From CALODL01 sp942492115 (GTDB lineage Bacteria > Planctomycetota > Phycisphaerae > UBA1845 > CAIVHJ01), in the NCBI GenBank assembly GCA_942492115.1, contig CALODL010000021.1, forward strand, positions 186,001 to 250,000: a stretch of DNA of 64,000 nt. Reading direction: 5' to 3'. The first letter of the stretch is position 1; each line of letters starts with the position of its first letter. Shown piece after piece: positions 37,001 to 45,413 of this stretch. The notes beneath the pieces were generated by a model. The model worked only from the letters and a program-made list of their open reading frames with translations. It did no database searches and was not told the DNA's origin. Position numbers and translations under genes: made by a program.

Positions 37001-37106
37001 CGGGCAGGCTGCCCGCATCACCGGACTCGGTCCACATCTGACCCCAGGCGGGGCCAACCACGAACAGGGGCACCACAACAAACGATCTGAGCCATTGATA
37101 CTTCAT
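31071..37106 (-). CDS. Giant RHS-repeat protein with embedded dockerin-like segment and Cys-rich tip
   Basis: A 2011-residue exported protein started at MKYQWLRSFV, preceded by GAGAGG; the frame extends upstream but without a signal peptide. Order: signal peptide, a pre-peptidase-like beta domain (about 25-190), a Cys-rich linker, a DUF6531-type domain (LDPVYLFSGEYYTRHTDLRI), then many YD/RHS repeats that form the barrel. Near residue 1640-1700 a dockerin-like pair (ADINGDGVVDLPDVL, GDGVVSLDDILAAI) interrupts the repeats. The RHS core ends YYYRTRYLDPEAGRF and NPWTMVDPSGQ near 1914, after which a 97-residue tip starts. Tips like this are usually toxins; this one has five Cys and many Arg/Lys, ending CYCGWKCW. 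No immunity gene is recognisable. Confidence 0.88.
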   Translation of the reverse strand: MKYQWLRSFVVVPLFVVGPAWGQMWTESGDAGSLPGDMQIVEGSGPLAEIAGSTSGADLEDMYLILIDDPNSFEATTDSGVIPGGMATFDTQLFLFDADLGGLGVLANDDCFFGCPNNLSHIFSPATDGTNQNITHPGLYFLAITGFDNDPQSGGGPIFNQFQFNEVSGPDGPGGNQQVGGWSGAGDFGDYVIALQGAQFVEMGYDCFDSSCVLVPFGPMTTLGECESVCCDDGDLCTVDFADPETGDCQNAVVDCDDGNGWTIDSCDPGIGCINELPPPAPFEPGTKHAPPAAPCESGVCPEESEEDWMLDPVYLFSGEYYTRHTDLRIPGRGFDFVWTTMYRAHLGSVTPMGNGWDHGYNLTIEPCGTDMVLFNGNNRFDLHTLQPDGSWTAPEYFHVITQNPDTSLTVTFPNNATWNFNVIDGSPAGGKIDSIVDRNGNTMSFGYTGGLLTTITDTLGRDIDVTYNVDGFVQSVTDFGGRSVTYDYYEDGDAGGSAGDLKSVTTPSVSGLPNGNDFPSGKTTTYTYTTGFADEQLNHDLLTITDPLGQTYLQNIYAHTVDPLDPRFTIDPGNLFYGRIVTQTWGDVGDLLDAFYIQVAPDPVVNNNAVMRVIINDREGHVKEFFYDANNNGVMQREYTGVADADLLTTAVDNRPVGKVRVSDPDFFESRFEFDADGLTTRIIHPNLNEDIFIYDGVNPDRRAQANVVTHTRVAGPAGGDQPTITESFEYDDGFAGCCGTSFVTRHVDGRGNETLHTYDANGNRLQTTHRIPSIVEDFEYNLFGQLTAHVLPDNGSGHRRRDELTYYLAGPQAGYRESLIVDATGFALTTTYEYDFLGRLTRVIDPRGFDTTYVLNDLDQIVLESSAEVVAGGGVRYDKLHYYDANDNLVRVDIENVNDAGATDANTHFTTIQEYDILNEVVRTCTEAGSENVAQTVLDCAGVDSNEFVVTEYEYDANRNRTVVRKGAATDGSDPDNVVLNLFDERDLVFQTVEAPGTAVQSSTQFDYDGNANIVREAQGVEDAPRISVWTYDGYDRMTSVTDPMGNATESHYDANGNLGGDLSPGVPHPFAERLFGEDVDVPGAVGNHRLEERRMTYDALDRRVADVRVFFDTATQTAIGDGASETLYVFSDASQEILRTDDNGHQVVTLYDSANRVSSVTDAAGNVETREYDANSNIVQLTEVERSGLNSPAADETFVTTFEFDGLDRLVGRVDNAGNESTYGYDSRDNRTVEDDAEAHEARYVYDGLSRLIEDTRDMDGDGADGDGTDVVTTQQYDDSSRLIAQADGVGNTTRYAYDSLDRIVAERAADGTITQNGVGLTAGDWLPGATVPDFGGFTSGYDVHHNIIIRVDANGSVVSATYDALDRVTAHGIVVGPGVAGTTTFEQFDYDGLSRVVRVEDDDDVVTREYDSLSNVVTESLNGRTTASTHDGVGNRLTCTYPGNRVITTTYDELDRVKTVADTDGAIAQYDYIGPHRVERREYGNGTRSDFTYDGILPNPVGDSGVREVIRTLHTRIGDGAIIDDRSYTWDRMGNKLTRADDRVGGPQLTHTYEYDALYRMTRVNVTGAALRTTEYAFDSAGNRSTVTGAPDPGAYLLDAGDPTPADAQVNQYTTTPFDTREYDANGNLVAISGIHLYADINGDGVVDLPDVLCVLNVFVGNLVACGVDDADIQPCGGGDGVVSLDDILAAIDAAQGQPTCADDIDVRTLSYDYRNRMVEYRNVTSGDVHTYGYDGLSRRVRRVVDADGVSNGPITTRYEYDGWRVIEELDGNDAVQATYSYGRYVDEALNMVRDGNVFYYHSDDMYNVMALTDVAGNVVERYEYDSYGRPVDNATLAPQLGQPSSVGNPYLFTGRRYDAETALYYYRTRYLDPEAGRFTTRDTIGIWGDSRNLGNGYTYAGNNPWTMVDPSGQLSAKCFIMCMLGLDSTDVDELMRAGLGKIADDIKSGALNQAVRRVAAAGARLARRLGKKKAARLIAKLGAKLVPGIGTASTVASACYCGWKCW

Positions 37107-37417
37107 TTCAATCCTCTCCAGCTGCGGAAAGTAAACCGTGCGCTGTCTCGAGTGTTCCCACGACACCGCCCGGGCGCTCGCCGGCATTTCGAAGAATTCT
37201 TTCAACGTGGCATGCTGCCCGGGACCGGCAGGAGCGAACGCGACATGTTGCGGCACAAGAATTTAGACGGCACGCACAACCTCACCCCGTGGATCGGGCT
37301 GGATAATGCAGCCTTCCGGGCGAGCGCGTGATACTATGGATGGAACACTGCGATATCCGGGACCGCACGAGCGGACCACACGATATTCTCAGCTCGATCG
37401 CGAAGGGGATGACCACC
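37107..37417. other. Divergent intergenic region between the RHS and cohesin-like genes
   Basis: About 310 bases that must contain the promoters of both divergent genes. I see no gene, strong consensus promoter or repeat in it. The open frames that cross it are upstream extensions of the neighbours without signal peptides. Confidence 0.4.
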
Positions 37418-38920
37418 ATGAAAACACGCCACTTGCTCGTTGCCGTCATGGCACTTGCTTCCTGCAGCGCCGTACTTCACGCCGCCGATGTCGCGCTCAA
37501 GGTCGCCGCAGTCAACGCCATCCCGGTTCCGGGAGGACCTCAATCGACCATCGAAGTCGATGCCGGCGATCTGCTGACTGCCGAGATATATCTCAGCAAC
37601 TGGGCCGGTGATCTCCTGCGGGGCTACCAGGTGCAACTCGATGAAGCGTCGCTGACCAGCGGCGCGGCGGGCAGTTTCTCCCAGGTTGTGTCGGGCAGTA
37701 CCATCGATACCGCACACGGCGACTACATCTTCAACGGACTGAGTTCAGACCCCAACGACCAGGTCAGCTTCGCGGTGACCGATACCAGCACATCTGCGTT
37801 CCGCTGGACGGCCGGGGTTTTCGATCCGGGAACGAGCGCCGCAGATAGCGGCGGCGAGGTGTACCTCGCCACGGTCATGCTGCAGGTGTCCAACGATGCC
37901 GCCGGGACATTCAACGTGTCCTTCGGCTCGGGCACTTTGCTGCGTGATGATGCCAATCCGCCCGGAGCAATCACGCCGATCAATTTCACGGCAGCGGCCA
38001 TCACCATCGACAGCGGTGGATCGTGCACGACATTGGCGGACTGCGGTGATGCCGACAACGACGGCTTTCGCGACGATCCGTGCCTGCACTATCGCTGCGT
38101 CGACAGTACGTGCGTCGAAATCGTTCGCGGCCAGGGCCAATCGGACATGGGTGGCCAATTCGGTGCCTGCGAGAATGACGGGACGTGCGATGGCAACGAC
38201 CGCTTCCTGGCCCTCGGGTGCTTTGGCAACGACTGGCCCGGTGACCCGTGTGAAGTCTCGCCGCCCTCGGCGATCAACGTGGACGCCGGAGGTGCCTTTG
38301 GAGCGTGCACGCTCGATGGTGTGTGCGACGGTAACGATGCGTTCGCCGCGTTGAATTGCTTCGGTGGCGACCGGAGCTGCGCGTGTGGTGGCGGCCCGAC
38401 TCCGACGACGCCCTCCACCGTCCAGGTGGTCGGAAACACTGCCGTCAGTTTGCGCACCACAGCCAAGCGGGCCGCAGCTGGAAGCCTGATTGCCGTCGAT
38501 GTCTACTTCGACGATGCAGTGGCCGACCTGCGAGGATATCAATTGCACCTGGCGCCGTCCGGCGGGACCCGCGGACAGCTCGACCTCGTGGACATCTCCA
38601 TAGAGCCGCGAAAGGATGCGGCGTTCACCGCAGACTGGCAGGCATTCAACAAGACCACCAGCCAGATGGTGGCCGGGCTCGATGGCCCCGGACAACCCAC
38701 GAGCGGCCCCGCTTACCTGGCAACCTTCACGTATCGCAGCAGTCGCGACGCGATTGGAACATTCGCAATCGATCTTCTGTACGACGACGCGGATCCGAAA
38801 CAGCGCACGTTCCTGTTCCCCACGCCGAACCGGGCCAAGATCGCTATCAGCGACGCGAACACGGCGACGATCGAGATCGCAGCACCAGCCCGCAGTTCAC
38901 GCGATGACGCCAAGCGTTGA
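37418..38920 (+). CDS. Secreted protein with two cohesin-like domains and dockerin-like repeats
   Basis: A 500-residue protein started at ATG 37418 (MKTRHLLVAV) with AAGGGG nine bases upstream; the signal peptide ends near LHAAD. Residues from about 25 to 200 form a cohesin-like beta domain (VDAGDLLTAEIYLSN, LRGYQVQLDEASL, YLATVMLQVSNDAAGTF). From about residue 203 comes the shared module: header TTLADCGDADNDGFRDD, repeats TCDGNDRFLALGCF and VCDGNDAFAALNCF, then the second cohesin-like domain (DLRGYQLHLAPSGG). It thus has two copies of the beta domain around the dockerin-like pair. The C terminus is basic (SSRDDAKR). It lies directly upstream of another module-bearing gene and is closed by a terminator. 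Confidence 0.75.
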   Translation: MKTRHLLVAVMALASCSAVLHAADVALKVAAVNAIPVPGGPQSTIEVDAGDLLTAEIYLSNWAGDLLRGYQVQLDEASLTSGAAGSFSQVVSGSTIDTAHGDYIFNGLSSDPNDQVSFAVTDTSTSAFRWTAGVFDPGTSAADSGGEVYLATVMLQVSNDAAGTFNVSFGSGTLLRDDANPPGAITPINFTAAAITIDSGGSCTTLADCGDADNDGFRDDPCLHYRCVDSTCVEIVRGQGQSDMGGQFGACENDGTCDGNDRFLALGCFGNDWPGDPCEVSPPSAINVDAGGAFGACTLDGVCDGNDAFAALNCFGGDRSCACGGGPTPTTPSTVQVVGNTAVSLRTTAKRAAAGSLIAVDVYFDDAVADLRGYQLHLAPSGGTRGQLDLVDISIEPRKDAAFTADWQAFNKTTSQMVAGLDGPGQPTSGPAYLATFTYRSSRDAIGTFAIDLLYDDADPKQRTFLFPTPNRAKIAISDANTATIEIAAPARSSRDDAKR

Positions 38921-38950
38921 GTCGCTGTTTCCAATTCATTGCATCCCAAG

Positions 38951-38987
38951 GGGGCTGATCCACATGTGGTTCAGCCCCTGTCTTGTT
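38951..38987 (+). terminator. Probable Rho-independent terminator
   Basis: A near-perfect hairpin of 28 bases (38951-38978, outer stem GGGGCTGA / TCAGCCCC, inner CCACA / TGTGG) is followed by TGTCTTGTT, 30 bases after the stop of the preceding gene. Confidence 0.65.
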
Positions 38988-39086
38988 GCTCCGCGGGAAT
39001 CGCAGCCCCACCCCGTGAACCTGGCAATCCAACCGCCATCCGGGGTATCCTGTTGACGCCTGCCACCCTCTCAAGGAGATCCATCC

Positions 39087-41516
39087 ATGCGTGCACCGCG
39101 CAGCCTCGTCATGTCCACGCTCGTTCCGATACTCGTCTACGGCGGCCTTGCACATGGTGGCACCACGGGATTCACCAATGTGACGACCACCGCAGGACTG
39201 TCTTCCGCGGTCAATGACAGCCAGGGAACCGGGGGCTTTCTCTCGGGTGGAGCGGTCGGTGATTTCAACAACGATGGCTGGCAGGACATCTATTTTCCTG
39301 TGGGTGGCGGCGCGCCCGACATGTTGTTCATCAACAATCAAGACGGCACCTTCACGGACATGGCTGCCGACTGGGGTATCGACCTCGCGCACCGCGGCAC
39401 GGCCGCGACAGTCGGCGACTTCGATGACGACGGCTGGCTCGACCTCTATGTCACCAGCCTCGGTCCGACAGACGCCCCGCCCAGCGGTACGGCCCATCTC
39501 CTGTACCGCAACCAGAGCGGCTCCGGTTTTGTCGATGTCGCTGCAGAGGCCGGAGTCAATGCTCTGACACCGCCAGTCGAAGACGGCTATGGCGCCGCCT
39601 TCGGCGACTATGACCTCGATGGGGACCTCGACCTCGGCGTCGCCAGTTGGGACGGCAGCAATCGACTGTTCCGCAACGACGGCGATGGTACGTTCACCGA
39701 CGTGACGCTCGCGGCCGGCCTGACCACGCTGGATGACGTCCGTGGCTTCGCCCCGCGCATCGTGGATATGAACGGCGACCGTTACCCCGAACTGTTGTGG
39801 GTCGGAGACTTCGGCACGACGCAGTATTGGATCAACGACGGTGACGGGACGTTCACGAACTTCACCACGGGGTCCGGAACGGCCCTGGCCGGGACGGAAA
39901 TGGGGCACACGGTCGCCGACTTCGATCACGACGGCTTGTTCGACTGGTATGTCACTACGATCAACAACAACAAGTTGTATATGAATCAGGGCAACCACAT
40001 ATATGTCGACCAGGCCAGTACCGCCGGCGTGGTCAACAGTGGCTGGGGCTGGGCGACGGTCACGCTGGACTTCGACCACGACGGTCTTCCGGACATTGCG
40101 GCCACGAGTCAGAGTTCGGGCCAGTATCTCTTCCGCAACGAGACATCCAGTCCCGGAGACCCGGCTTTCACTGAAATGGCTGCTACCGCAGGCCTGTCCT
40201 CGGGCGTATCCGGGCGCGGCCTGGCAAACTTCGACTACGACAACGACGGCGACCAGGACCTGGTGTTCTTTCCGCGCAACGACCCGATGCAGCTGTTCCG
40301 CAACGACCTGGTCGGTCCCGCGACCAACTGGCTGCGCGTATTCCTCGACACCTCCGAAGCTGAGAGCCTGCCTCCCGCCGGCGTGGGGGCCGTCATCGAA
40401 ATCGCACACGGCGGCACCACCTGCCTTCAGCGGATCGATGGCGGCAGCAACTACCTCAGCCAGAGCGAAATGTCAGCCCATTTCGGGCTGGGCGACACGG
40501 CGATCGTCGACACGCTGACCGTGCACTGGACGGACGGCACGACGACCGCATTGAACAACGTCGCGGCCAATCAAACGCTGACTTTACATGCCGGCCCCAG
40601 CTGCGCGACCCTGGCGGACTGCGCCGACATCGACGGGAACGGCATACGCGATGACAACTGCATATGGTGGCTGTGTGACCATGGAGCATGCGCGGCAACG
40701 GATATACCCTTCGCCGACATGGGTGGCCAATTCGGCGAATGCCCCCCCGACAACGCGCCCGATGGCAACGACCGCTTTCATGCGTTGAATTGCTTCGCCG
40801 ATCTCGCTGCCAATGGAGAACCCGGCTACCCGTGTGAAGACGATTCGCCCAATGCACTCAATGTCGACGCCGGTGGCCCGTTCGGTGACTGCGCTGCGGA
40901 CGGTGTGTGCGATGGCAACGATGCGTTTCATGCCCTCAATGCGTTCGGGGGTGCTTCACCGTGCAGCTGCCCGCTCGACGGTGGGCCCACTCCGGAATTC
41001 GCGCCGCACCAGACCGAGTCGGCATCCGTGTCCCTCCGCGCCCATGACACCGTCATCCGGCAAGGCGAGACGATCGAAGTCGAGGTTCGGCTTGCCACTC
41101 CGTTGCACGATCTGCGGGGATATCAACTGCACCTCGGGGTGAGCGGCGGGACATCGGGAACCCTCGAACTGATCGACGTCGCGGTCGACCACCCCACCGT
41201 GTTCGACCGGGGAGGCCGAGCGGACGGTGTGGCGCGCGGGACGCCATGGTCAGCATTCAATCTCACGACCGGGCAAGTCGTCGTCGGGCTCGACAGCCCC
41301 GGAGTCACCGTGGAGCCGGGCACTCTCGCCCGCTTCTCCTTCAAGGCTTCCGCCCGGGCCACTGGACGGTTCACCATCGATATCCTGCACGATGGAGCAG
41401 ATCCCACTCAGCGCACTTTCCTCTTCCCGACACCGGCCACGGGCAGAATTGGCATCGATGATTCAAAGCCGCTGATCGTCGCGGTCAGCCCACCGCAGTT
41501 CCGACGACAGCCCTAG
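39087..41516 (+). CDS. Secreted FG-GAP/VCBS beta-propeller protein (CRTAC-like) with C-terminal shared module
   Basis: An 809-residue protein with AAGGAG eight bases before the ATG and a signal peptide (residues 1-24). Residues about 40-420 are calcium-binding FG-GAP/VCBS blades such as GDFNNDGWQDIYFP and GDFDDDGWLDLYVT, followed by a UnbV/ASPIC-like domain (GVGAVIEIAHGGTTCLQRID, QSEMSAHFGLGD, TLTVHWTDGTTT). This is the layout of CRTAC1-type adhesive propellers. The last third (from about nt 40600) is the shared header, dockerin-like pair (APDGNDRFHALNCF, VCDGNDAFHALNAF) and cohesin-like domain (DLRGYQLHLGVSGG). It is probably a surface adhesin or matrix protein. Confidence 0.82.
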   Translation: MRAPRSLVMSTLVPILVYGGLAHGGTTGFTNVTTTAGLSSAVNDSQGTGGFLSGGAVGDFNNDGWQDIYFPVGGGAPDMLFINNQDGTFTDMAADWGIDLAHRGTAATVGDFDDDGWLDLYVTSLGPTDAPPSGTAHLLYRNQSGSGFVDVAAEAGVNALTPPVEDGYGAAFGDYDLDGDLDLGVASWDGSNRLFRNDGDGTFTDVTLAAGLTTLDDVRGFAPRIVDMNGDRYPELLWVGDFGTTQYWINDGDGTFTNFTTGSGTALAGTEMGHTVADFDHDGLFDWYVTTINNNKLYMNQGNHIYVDQASTAGVVNSGWGWATVTLDFDHDGLPDIAATSQSSGQYLFRNETSSPGDPAFTEMAATAGLSSGVSGRGLANFDYDNDGDQDLVFFPRNDPMQLFRNDLVGPATNWLRVFLDTSEAESLPPAGVGAVIEIAHGGTTCLQRIDGGSNYLSQSEMSAHFGLGDTAIVDTLTVHWTDGTTTALNNVAANQTLTLHAGPSCATLADCADIDGNGIRDDNCIWWLCDHGACAATDIPFADMGGQFGECPPDNAPDGNDRFHALNCFADLAANGEPGYPCEDDSPNALNVDAGGPFGDCAADGVCDGNDAFHALNAFGGASPCSCPLDGGPTPEFAPHQTESASVSLRAHDTVIRQGETIEVEVRLATPLHDLRGYQLHLGVSGGTSGTLELIDVAVDHPTVFDRGGRADGVARGTPWSAFNLTTGQVVVGLDSPGVTVEPGTLARFSFKASARATGRFTIDILHDGADPTQRTFLFPTPATGRIGIDDSKPLIVAVSPPQFRRQP

Positions 41517-41880
41517 CGCGACTCCGCCGGCGCGGCGGGTCGCCCGCAGTGCATGTCTCGAGTCGCAGGCGGTGGAGCGGGCCAGGGGTGCGGGGTGCCG
41601 CCAACTCGGGCCATAAAGCCTTTACTCAAGTGGATTTGCAACACCCACTGAAACCGGCCCAGAAAAGGGTTTCATCGGTCTGGACGAGGGCAGGCGATCC
41701 CGTTACCTTTAGGTTATCGAGCTCGTCCCACCGCCTGTCTTTCCTCATGGGGGCCACGGGGCGAAAGAAGCAACCCAACAACTTGTTCGTAACGGTCGTC
41801 GGAGGGGATTCGCAATCCCAAACGACAGTTAACTGATAGTTCATTATTGGCAGTGATTTTTCTGAACGGAGGAACGGGGA
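41517..41880. other. Long leader region before the 41881 gene
   Basis: These 364 bases hold no convincing gene; a 95-codon frame at 41549 lacks a ribosome binding site. A GC hairpin (GCGACTCCGCC ... GGCGGGTCGC, 41518-41543) after the upstream stop may end transcription. The downstream gene has a strong site, GGAGG, before its ATG. The rest is lower in GC than its surroundings and could be a long 5' leader; no known riboswitch class was recognised. Confidence 0.35.
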
Positions 41881-44800
41881 ATGAGACGGATGAGCATGTA
41901 CGCGACGATCGCCGTCGGTATGATGAGCGCAGCGGCCTTTGGCCAATCGCGCGCTTTCATGGACGGCGCAGGTAACGCTGGCGCAGGACAGCCCACCACA
42001 GGCAACACTGCCATCAGCATGGACCCTGGCACGAGCCGGGAAATCGAAGCCTGGGTGGTCGACGCCGATGCCGGCGGACCCAAGATGGCCAGCTACCAGC
42101 TGATCTTCCAGTGCGCCGGCCAGGCCCAGGGTGGGGCAACCGGTTCCGTTGATTATCTCGACAACAACCCGGGCATGGGTGGCGGCGACAGTGTCGTCAT
42201 CGACACCGCCCGCGGTGACTGGGTCTTTGCCGGCTCACTCGCCATCACGCCGCCGGTCTACAACGAGACCTGCAACACCAATATTTTCGGTGTGATCTAC
42301 AACACGGCCATCCCGGTCGACGACAAGGACATCAACGCCACATTCGGCGACGCTCCCACGTACATGGCGAGCTTCACCATCGAAGCATCGGGTGATGCGT
42401 GTGGCGACCACCTGTACGTCTGGAATATCGCAGAGAATGGTGGCGTTCCTCCGCTCGCAGCCCTCTTCGCCCCTGGCGGTACCCAGTGGGAAGGTGGCGA
42501 CCAGCCGACCGAGTTCCAGAACCTGCTCATCTCGATTGGTCCTGACAACGACGCATGCTCCGATGCGACCGATCTTTCCGGTCCGCAGGTCGTATCACAG
42601 GCCTTTGACACGACGTGTGCGACGGTTGACGGCCCGCAGGATTGTGCGGCCGGCGCCGACATCTGGTTCAGCTACACAACCGCCGGCGCGTGCCTGGGCG
42701 GTTTCGAGTACAGCGTCACCAACGGTGACGTGGCTGTCTACGAGAATGGTGCCTGCGTCCCGGGTCCCGGTGGTGAGTGCAACGGTGCTCCGATCGTGAA
42801 CGCCGGTGGCGAAACCTACCTCATCCAGGTCATCGGTGACGGCATCCAGGGCAACCTGGATCTGCGTTGTGCCGGTTGTGCCTCGAACGCCGAATGCGAC
42901 GACGACAACCCCTGCACGACAGACACCTGCAACCCGGATATGACCTGTTCGAACACACCGAACAACAATCCGTGTGACGACGGCGATCCGTGCACGCTCA
43001 GTGACACCTGCTCCGGTGGCAGCTGCCAGCCGGGCCCGGTCGATGACTGCAACGACTTCAATCCGTGTACCGACGACTCATGTATCGCCGGCACAGGTTG
43101 CGAGAACACGGATATCAACGGCGCCACGTGTGCCGTCGATGCCGATTGCAACACCGGCACCGTCGAAGGTGCTTCCTGTGACGACGGTAGCTGCGCCTGC
43201 ACCAGCGGCATGGTCAATGCACTGTGCCTCGAACTGCGTAACCCGAAGGAAGACGATGACACACCACAGTGTCCGGTCGACGGGGCCGATAGCAACTGCC
43301 CCGATGGCACCCACTGCATCGACGGCGCGTGCGTCAGCCAGGCGTGCTACGCACCGGGCAGCGAAGTGGTCGTAGACCTCGAGCTGTTCCCGACCCCTGA
43401 AGACACCATCTGCGGCGGCCAGTTCTTCCTGAACTACGCCACCGAGTGCCTCACTCTGACCAACCTCGAAACCGACCCCGACGGCGAACTCGGCTGGAGC
43501 TTCGTCATGGTCAACCAGGTCAGTGGTGGTGACATCGATCTGGCTCTCGGTATCGCCCCGGCACAGCAGTGCTGTGTCGACGCGGGCAACCCGCTCTGCG
43601 GCGGCACGCGTACTGGCGGCACCATCGCTCGCCTGACATTCCAGACCACCGAAGGCGCCGAAGGCGACTGCAAGTGTGACGGCGTCAACTTCCGCGTACA
43701 CAACCCGCCGACGGGCGCTTCCGGCCCGAAGGGCGCCGTCGATCTCGGCGGATGCAATGACGAAGCGAACCCGAGCGACACCGATGCCATGCGTATCCAG
43801 CCGGATACCTTCATCGTCGGCGGTCCAGCCGAGGATGACATCGATACCGCGGCCGACTGCGGCACGTTCACCAAGACGATCACCTACCCGCCGTTCACGG
43901 TCGAAGATCCGTGTGCCGAGGGTACGGCGACGCCTGATTGCACAGTCATGTTCAACCCGGCCTGCTTCGACAGCCTCGACTGCGGCATGGGTGACCTGTG
44001 CAACAGCGATGATGATTGTGGAAATGGCCCATGCATGGCCAACGAAGCTGCCCAGGAAATCGGCTTCACCGGCTTCTGCGCTCTCGGCACCTGCGTTGAC
44101 GGCGTGTGTGACAACGCCGCCGTGCCGCCGGGCGTCAATCTGGACGACTATCTGGATTGTTCCGATGGCTGCGACTTCCTGCCTGGTGAGACCACCATCT
44201 GGTGTGAATACACCAACAGCTGTGGCAACACCGAAGAGCGTCACATCACCATCGACAACAGCGGCCTCAATAAGCTGCTCGTCGATGTCGAACTGTCGCC
44301 GAGCATGGTCGACGGCTCGGCCGCCGATCCGATCACCCGCTGCATCGACTTCAGCCTGTCAGCTTGCGATGCGGCCACGTTCTTTGCCTGCAGCAGCAGC
44401 TCGCCAACGCCTGGTGACCTGTGCTTCCCGCAGGACATGAACGCCTGTGGTGGTTTCCCCGAGATGTGCGTCGAGACACCCGCTGACAGCGTTGACGTGT
44501 CCGTCAATGTGGTCTTCGGTGCCCCCGAGAATATCCCGGGCCATGGCACGGCATGCATCGAAGTCCCGCCGGCCAACTACGACTGCCTCGAAGCCACCGA
44601 TCCCAAGCACTCACTGACCAGTACGTGCACGGTCGAGTGCAACGAGGACGGCATGTTGTATGCTCAGTTCAAGGGTTCCAAGGCCTCGCATCCGAGTTGC
44701 CACTGGCTGGTCCAGGGTAACCTCGATGGTAATCCGAACATCGATATCTTCGATTACACCATCGTGGCCGGCGAATACCTCAACAACTACATGAGCAATG

Positions 44801-45222
44801 ACACGCTGTGCAAGGATCCGAACAATCCGCCGGAAGGCAACAACTTCAACGCCGACTTCAACGGCGACAAGCTGGTGACCCTGGCCGATTGGAGCTTCGT
44901 GGTGTTCAACTTCTTCTGCGCCTCGAAGGATCCGTGCAGCGTCATCTGTGATCCGGCTCCGCAGGTGGGCAGCCCCGCCGCCAAGCGCGACAAGCCGCGT
45001 GGCCAGGTGACTGTGCGTGAACTGTTCGCGATAGGCCTCGGTGACTACGCCGAAGCCGCTGACGTCAACAACGACGGTGTGGTCAACCTGACCGACATCT
45101 CGCTGTTCTTCGAGAACGTCGATGACAACGACGGCGACGTCGAGTCACTGAAGAAGCACGTCAAGCAGCTCGAGCGTTCGCACCGCGAACGTGACCTGCC
45201 GCGTGCCAAGCGCACCCGCTGA
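41881..45222 (+). CDS. Secreted Cys-rich protein of the SRAFMD family with terminal dockerin-like repeats
   Basis: An 1113-residue protein with GGAGG before the ATG and a signal peptide ending AAAFGQ. The N-terminal domain (about residues 22-225, SRAFMDGAGNAGAG to EGGDQPTEFQNL) recurs in the genes at 45414, 47099 and, divergently, 58975. A pre-peptidase-like domain follows (DNDACSDATDLSG), then Cys-rich CDDGDPCT-type slime-mould-like repeats and two further beta domains. The C terminus lacks the shared module and instead has dockerin-like EF-hands (GNLDGNPNIDIFDYTIV, ADFNGDKLVTLADWSFV, ADVNNDGVVNLTDISLF) and a charged tail ending RAKRTR. A strong terminator follows. Function unknown; likely surface matrix. 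Confidence 0.75.
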   Translation: MRRMSMYATIAVGMMSAAAFGQSRAFMDGAGNAGAGQPTTGNTAISMDPGTSREIEAWVVDADAGGPKMASYQLIFQCAGQAQGGATGSVDYLDNNPGMGGGDSVVIDTARGDWVFAGSLAITPPVYNETCNTNIFGVIYNTAIPVDDKDINATFGDAPTYMASFTIEASGDACGDHLYVWNIAENGGVPPLAALFAPGGTQWEGGDQPTEFQNLLISIGPDNDACSDATDLSGPQVVSQAFDTTCATVDGPQDCAAGADIWFSYTTAGACLGGFEYSVTNGDVAVYENGACVPGPGGECNGAPIVNAGGETYLIQVIGDGIQGNLDLRCAGCASNAECDDDNPCTTDTCNPDMTCSNTPNNNPCDDGDPCTLSDTCSGGSCQPGPVDDCNDFNPCTDDSCIAGTGCENTDINGATCAVDADCNTGTVEGASCDDGSCACTSGMVNALCLELRNPKEDDDTPQCPVDGADSNCPDGTHCIDGACVSQACYAPGSEVVVDLELFPTPEDTICGGQFFLNYATECLTLTNLETDPDGELGWSFVMVNQVSGGDIDLALGIAPAQQCCVDAGNPLCGGTRTGGTIARLTFQTTEGAEGDCKCDGVNFRVHNPPTGASGPKGAVDLGGCNDEANPSDTDAMRIQPDTFIVGGPAEDDIDTAADCGTFTKTITYPPFTVEDPCAEGTATPDCTVMFNPACFDSLDCGMGDLCNSDDDCGNGPCMANEAAQEIGFTGFCALGTCVDGVCDNAAVPPGVNLDDYLDCSDGCDFLPGETTIWCEYTNSCGNTEERHITIDNSGLNKLLVDVELSPSMVDGSAADPITRCIDFSLSACDAATFFACSSSSPTPGDLCFPQDMNACGGFPEMCVETPADSVDVSVNVVFGAPENIPGHGTACIEVPPANYDCLEATDPKHSLTSTCTVECNEDGMLYAQFKGSKASHPSCHWLVQGNLDGNPNIDIFDYTIVAGEYLNNYMSNDTLCKDPNNPPEGNNFNADFNGDKLVTLADWSFVVFNFFCASKDPCSVICDPAPQVGSPAAKRDKPRGQVTVRELFAIGLGDYAEAADVNNDGVVNLTDISLFFENVDDNDGDVESLKKHVKQLERSHRERDLPRAKRTR

Positions 45223-45255
45223 TCCCGCCTTCGGCGGATCGAGTTAGATTGAACA

Positions 45256-45307
45256 CGCGGCGTGTAGCCCGCCTTCGGCGGACTGCACGCCGCGGTTCTT
45301 TTTTTAC
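45256..45307 (+). terminator. Strong Rho-independent terminator
   Basis: Stem CGCGGCGTG (45256-45264) with CACGCCGCG (45286-45294), an inner GCCTTCGGC tetraloop-type hairpin, and a T-rich tract to 45307, just after the 1113-residue gene. Confidence 0.85.
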
Positions 45308-45344
45308 TCAAACCCCCGGCATCACAGGCCTTTACGCCGGGCCA

Positions 45345-45373
45345 TACAGCTTCCCGCCCGCCTGGGATACAAT
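45345..45373 (+). promoter_or_regulatory. Putative promoter of the 45414 gene
   Basis: TACAGC at 45345-45350 and TACAAT at 45368-45373 are 17 bases apart. The paralogous gene at 47099 has the same TACAGC-N17-TAGAAT arrangement at 47025-47053, which supports both. Confidence 0.4.
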
Positions 45374-45413
45374 GGCAGCAAGGCACATCGACTCTTTCAC
45401 ACACGAGGTCGCC

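Noticed and set aside
41549..41836. 95-codon gene in the leader of the 41881 gene
   Set aside because: No ribosome binding site, no recognisable domain, and it lies where a long leader is expected.
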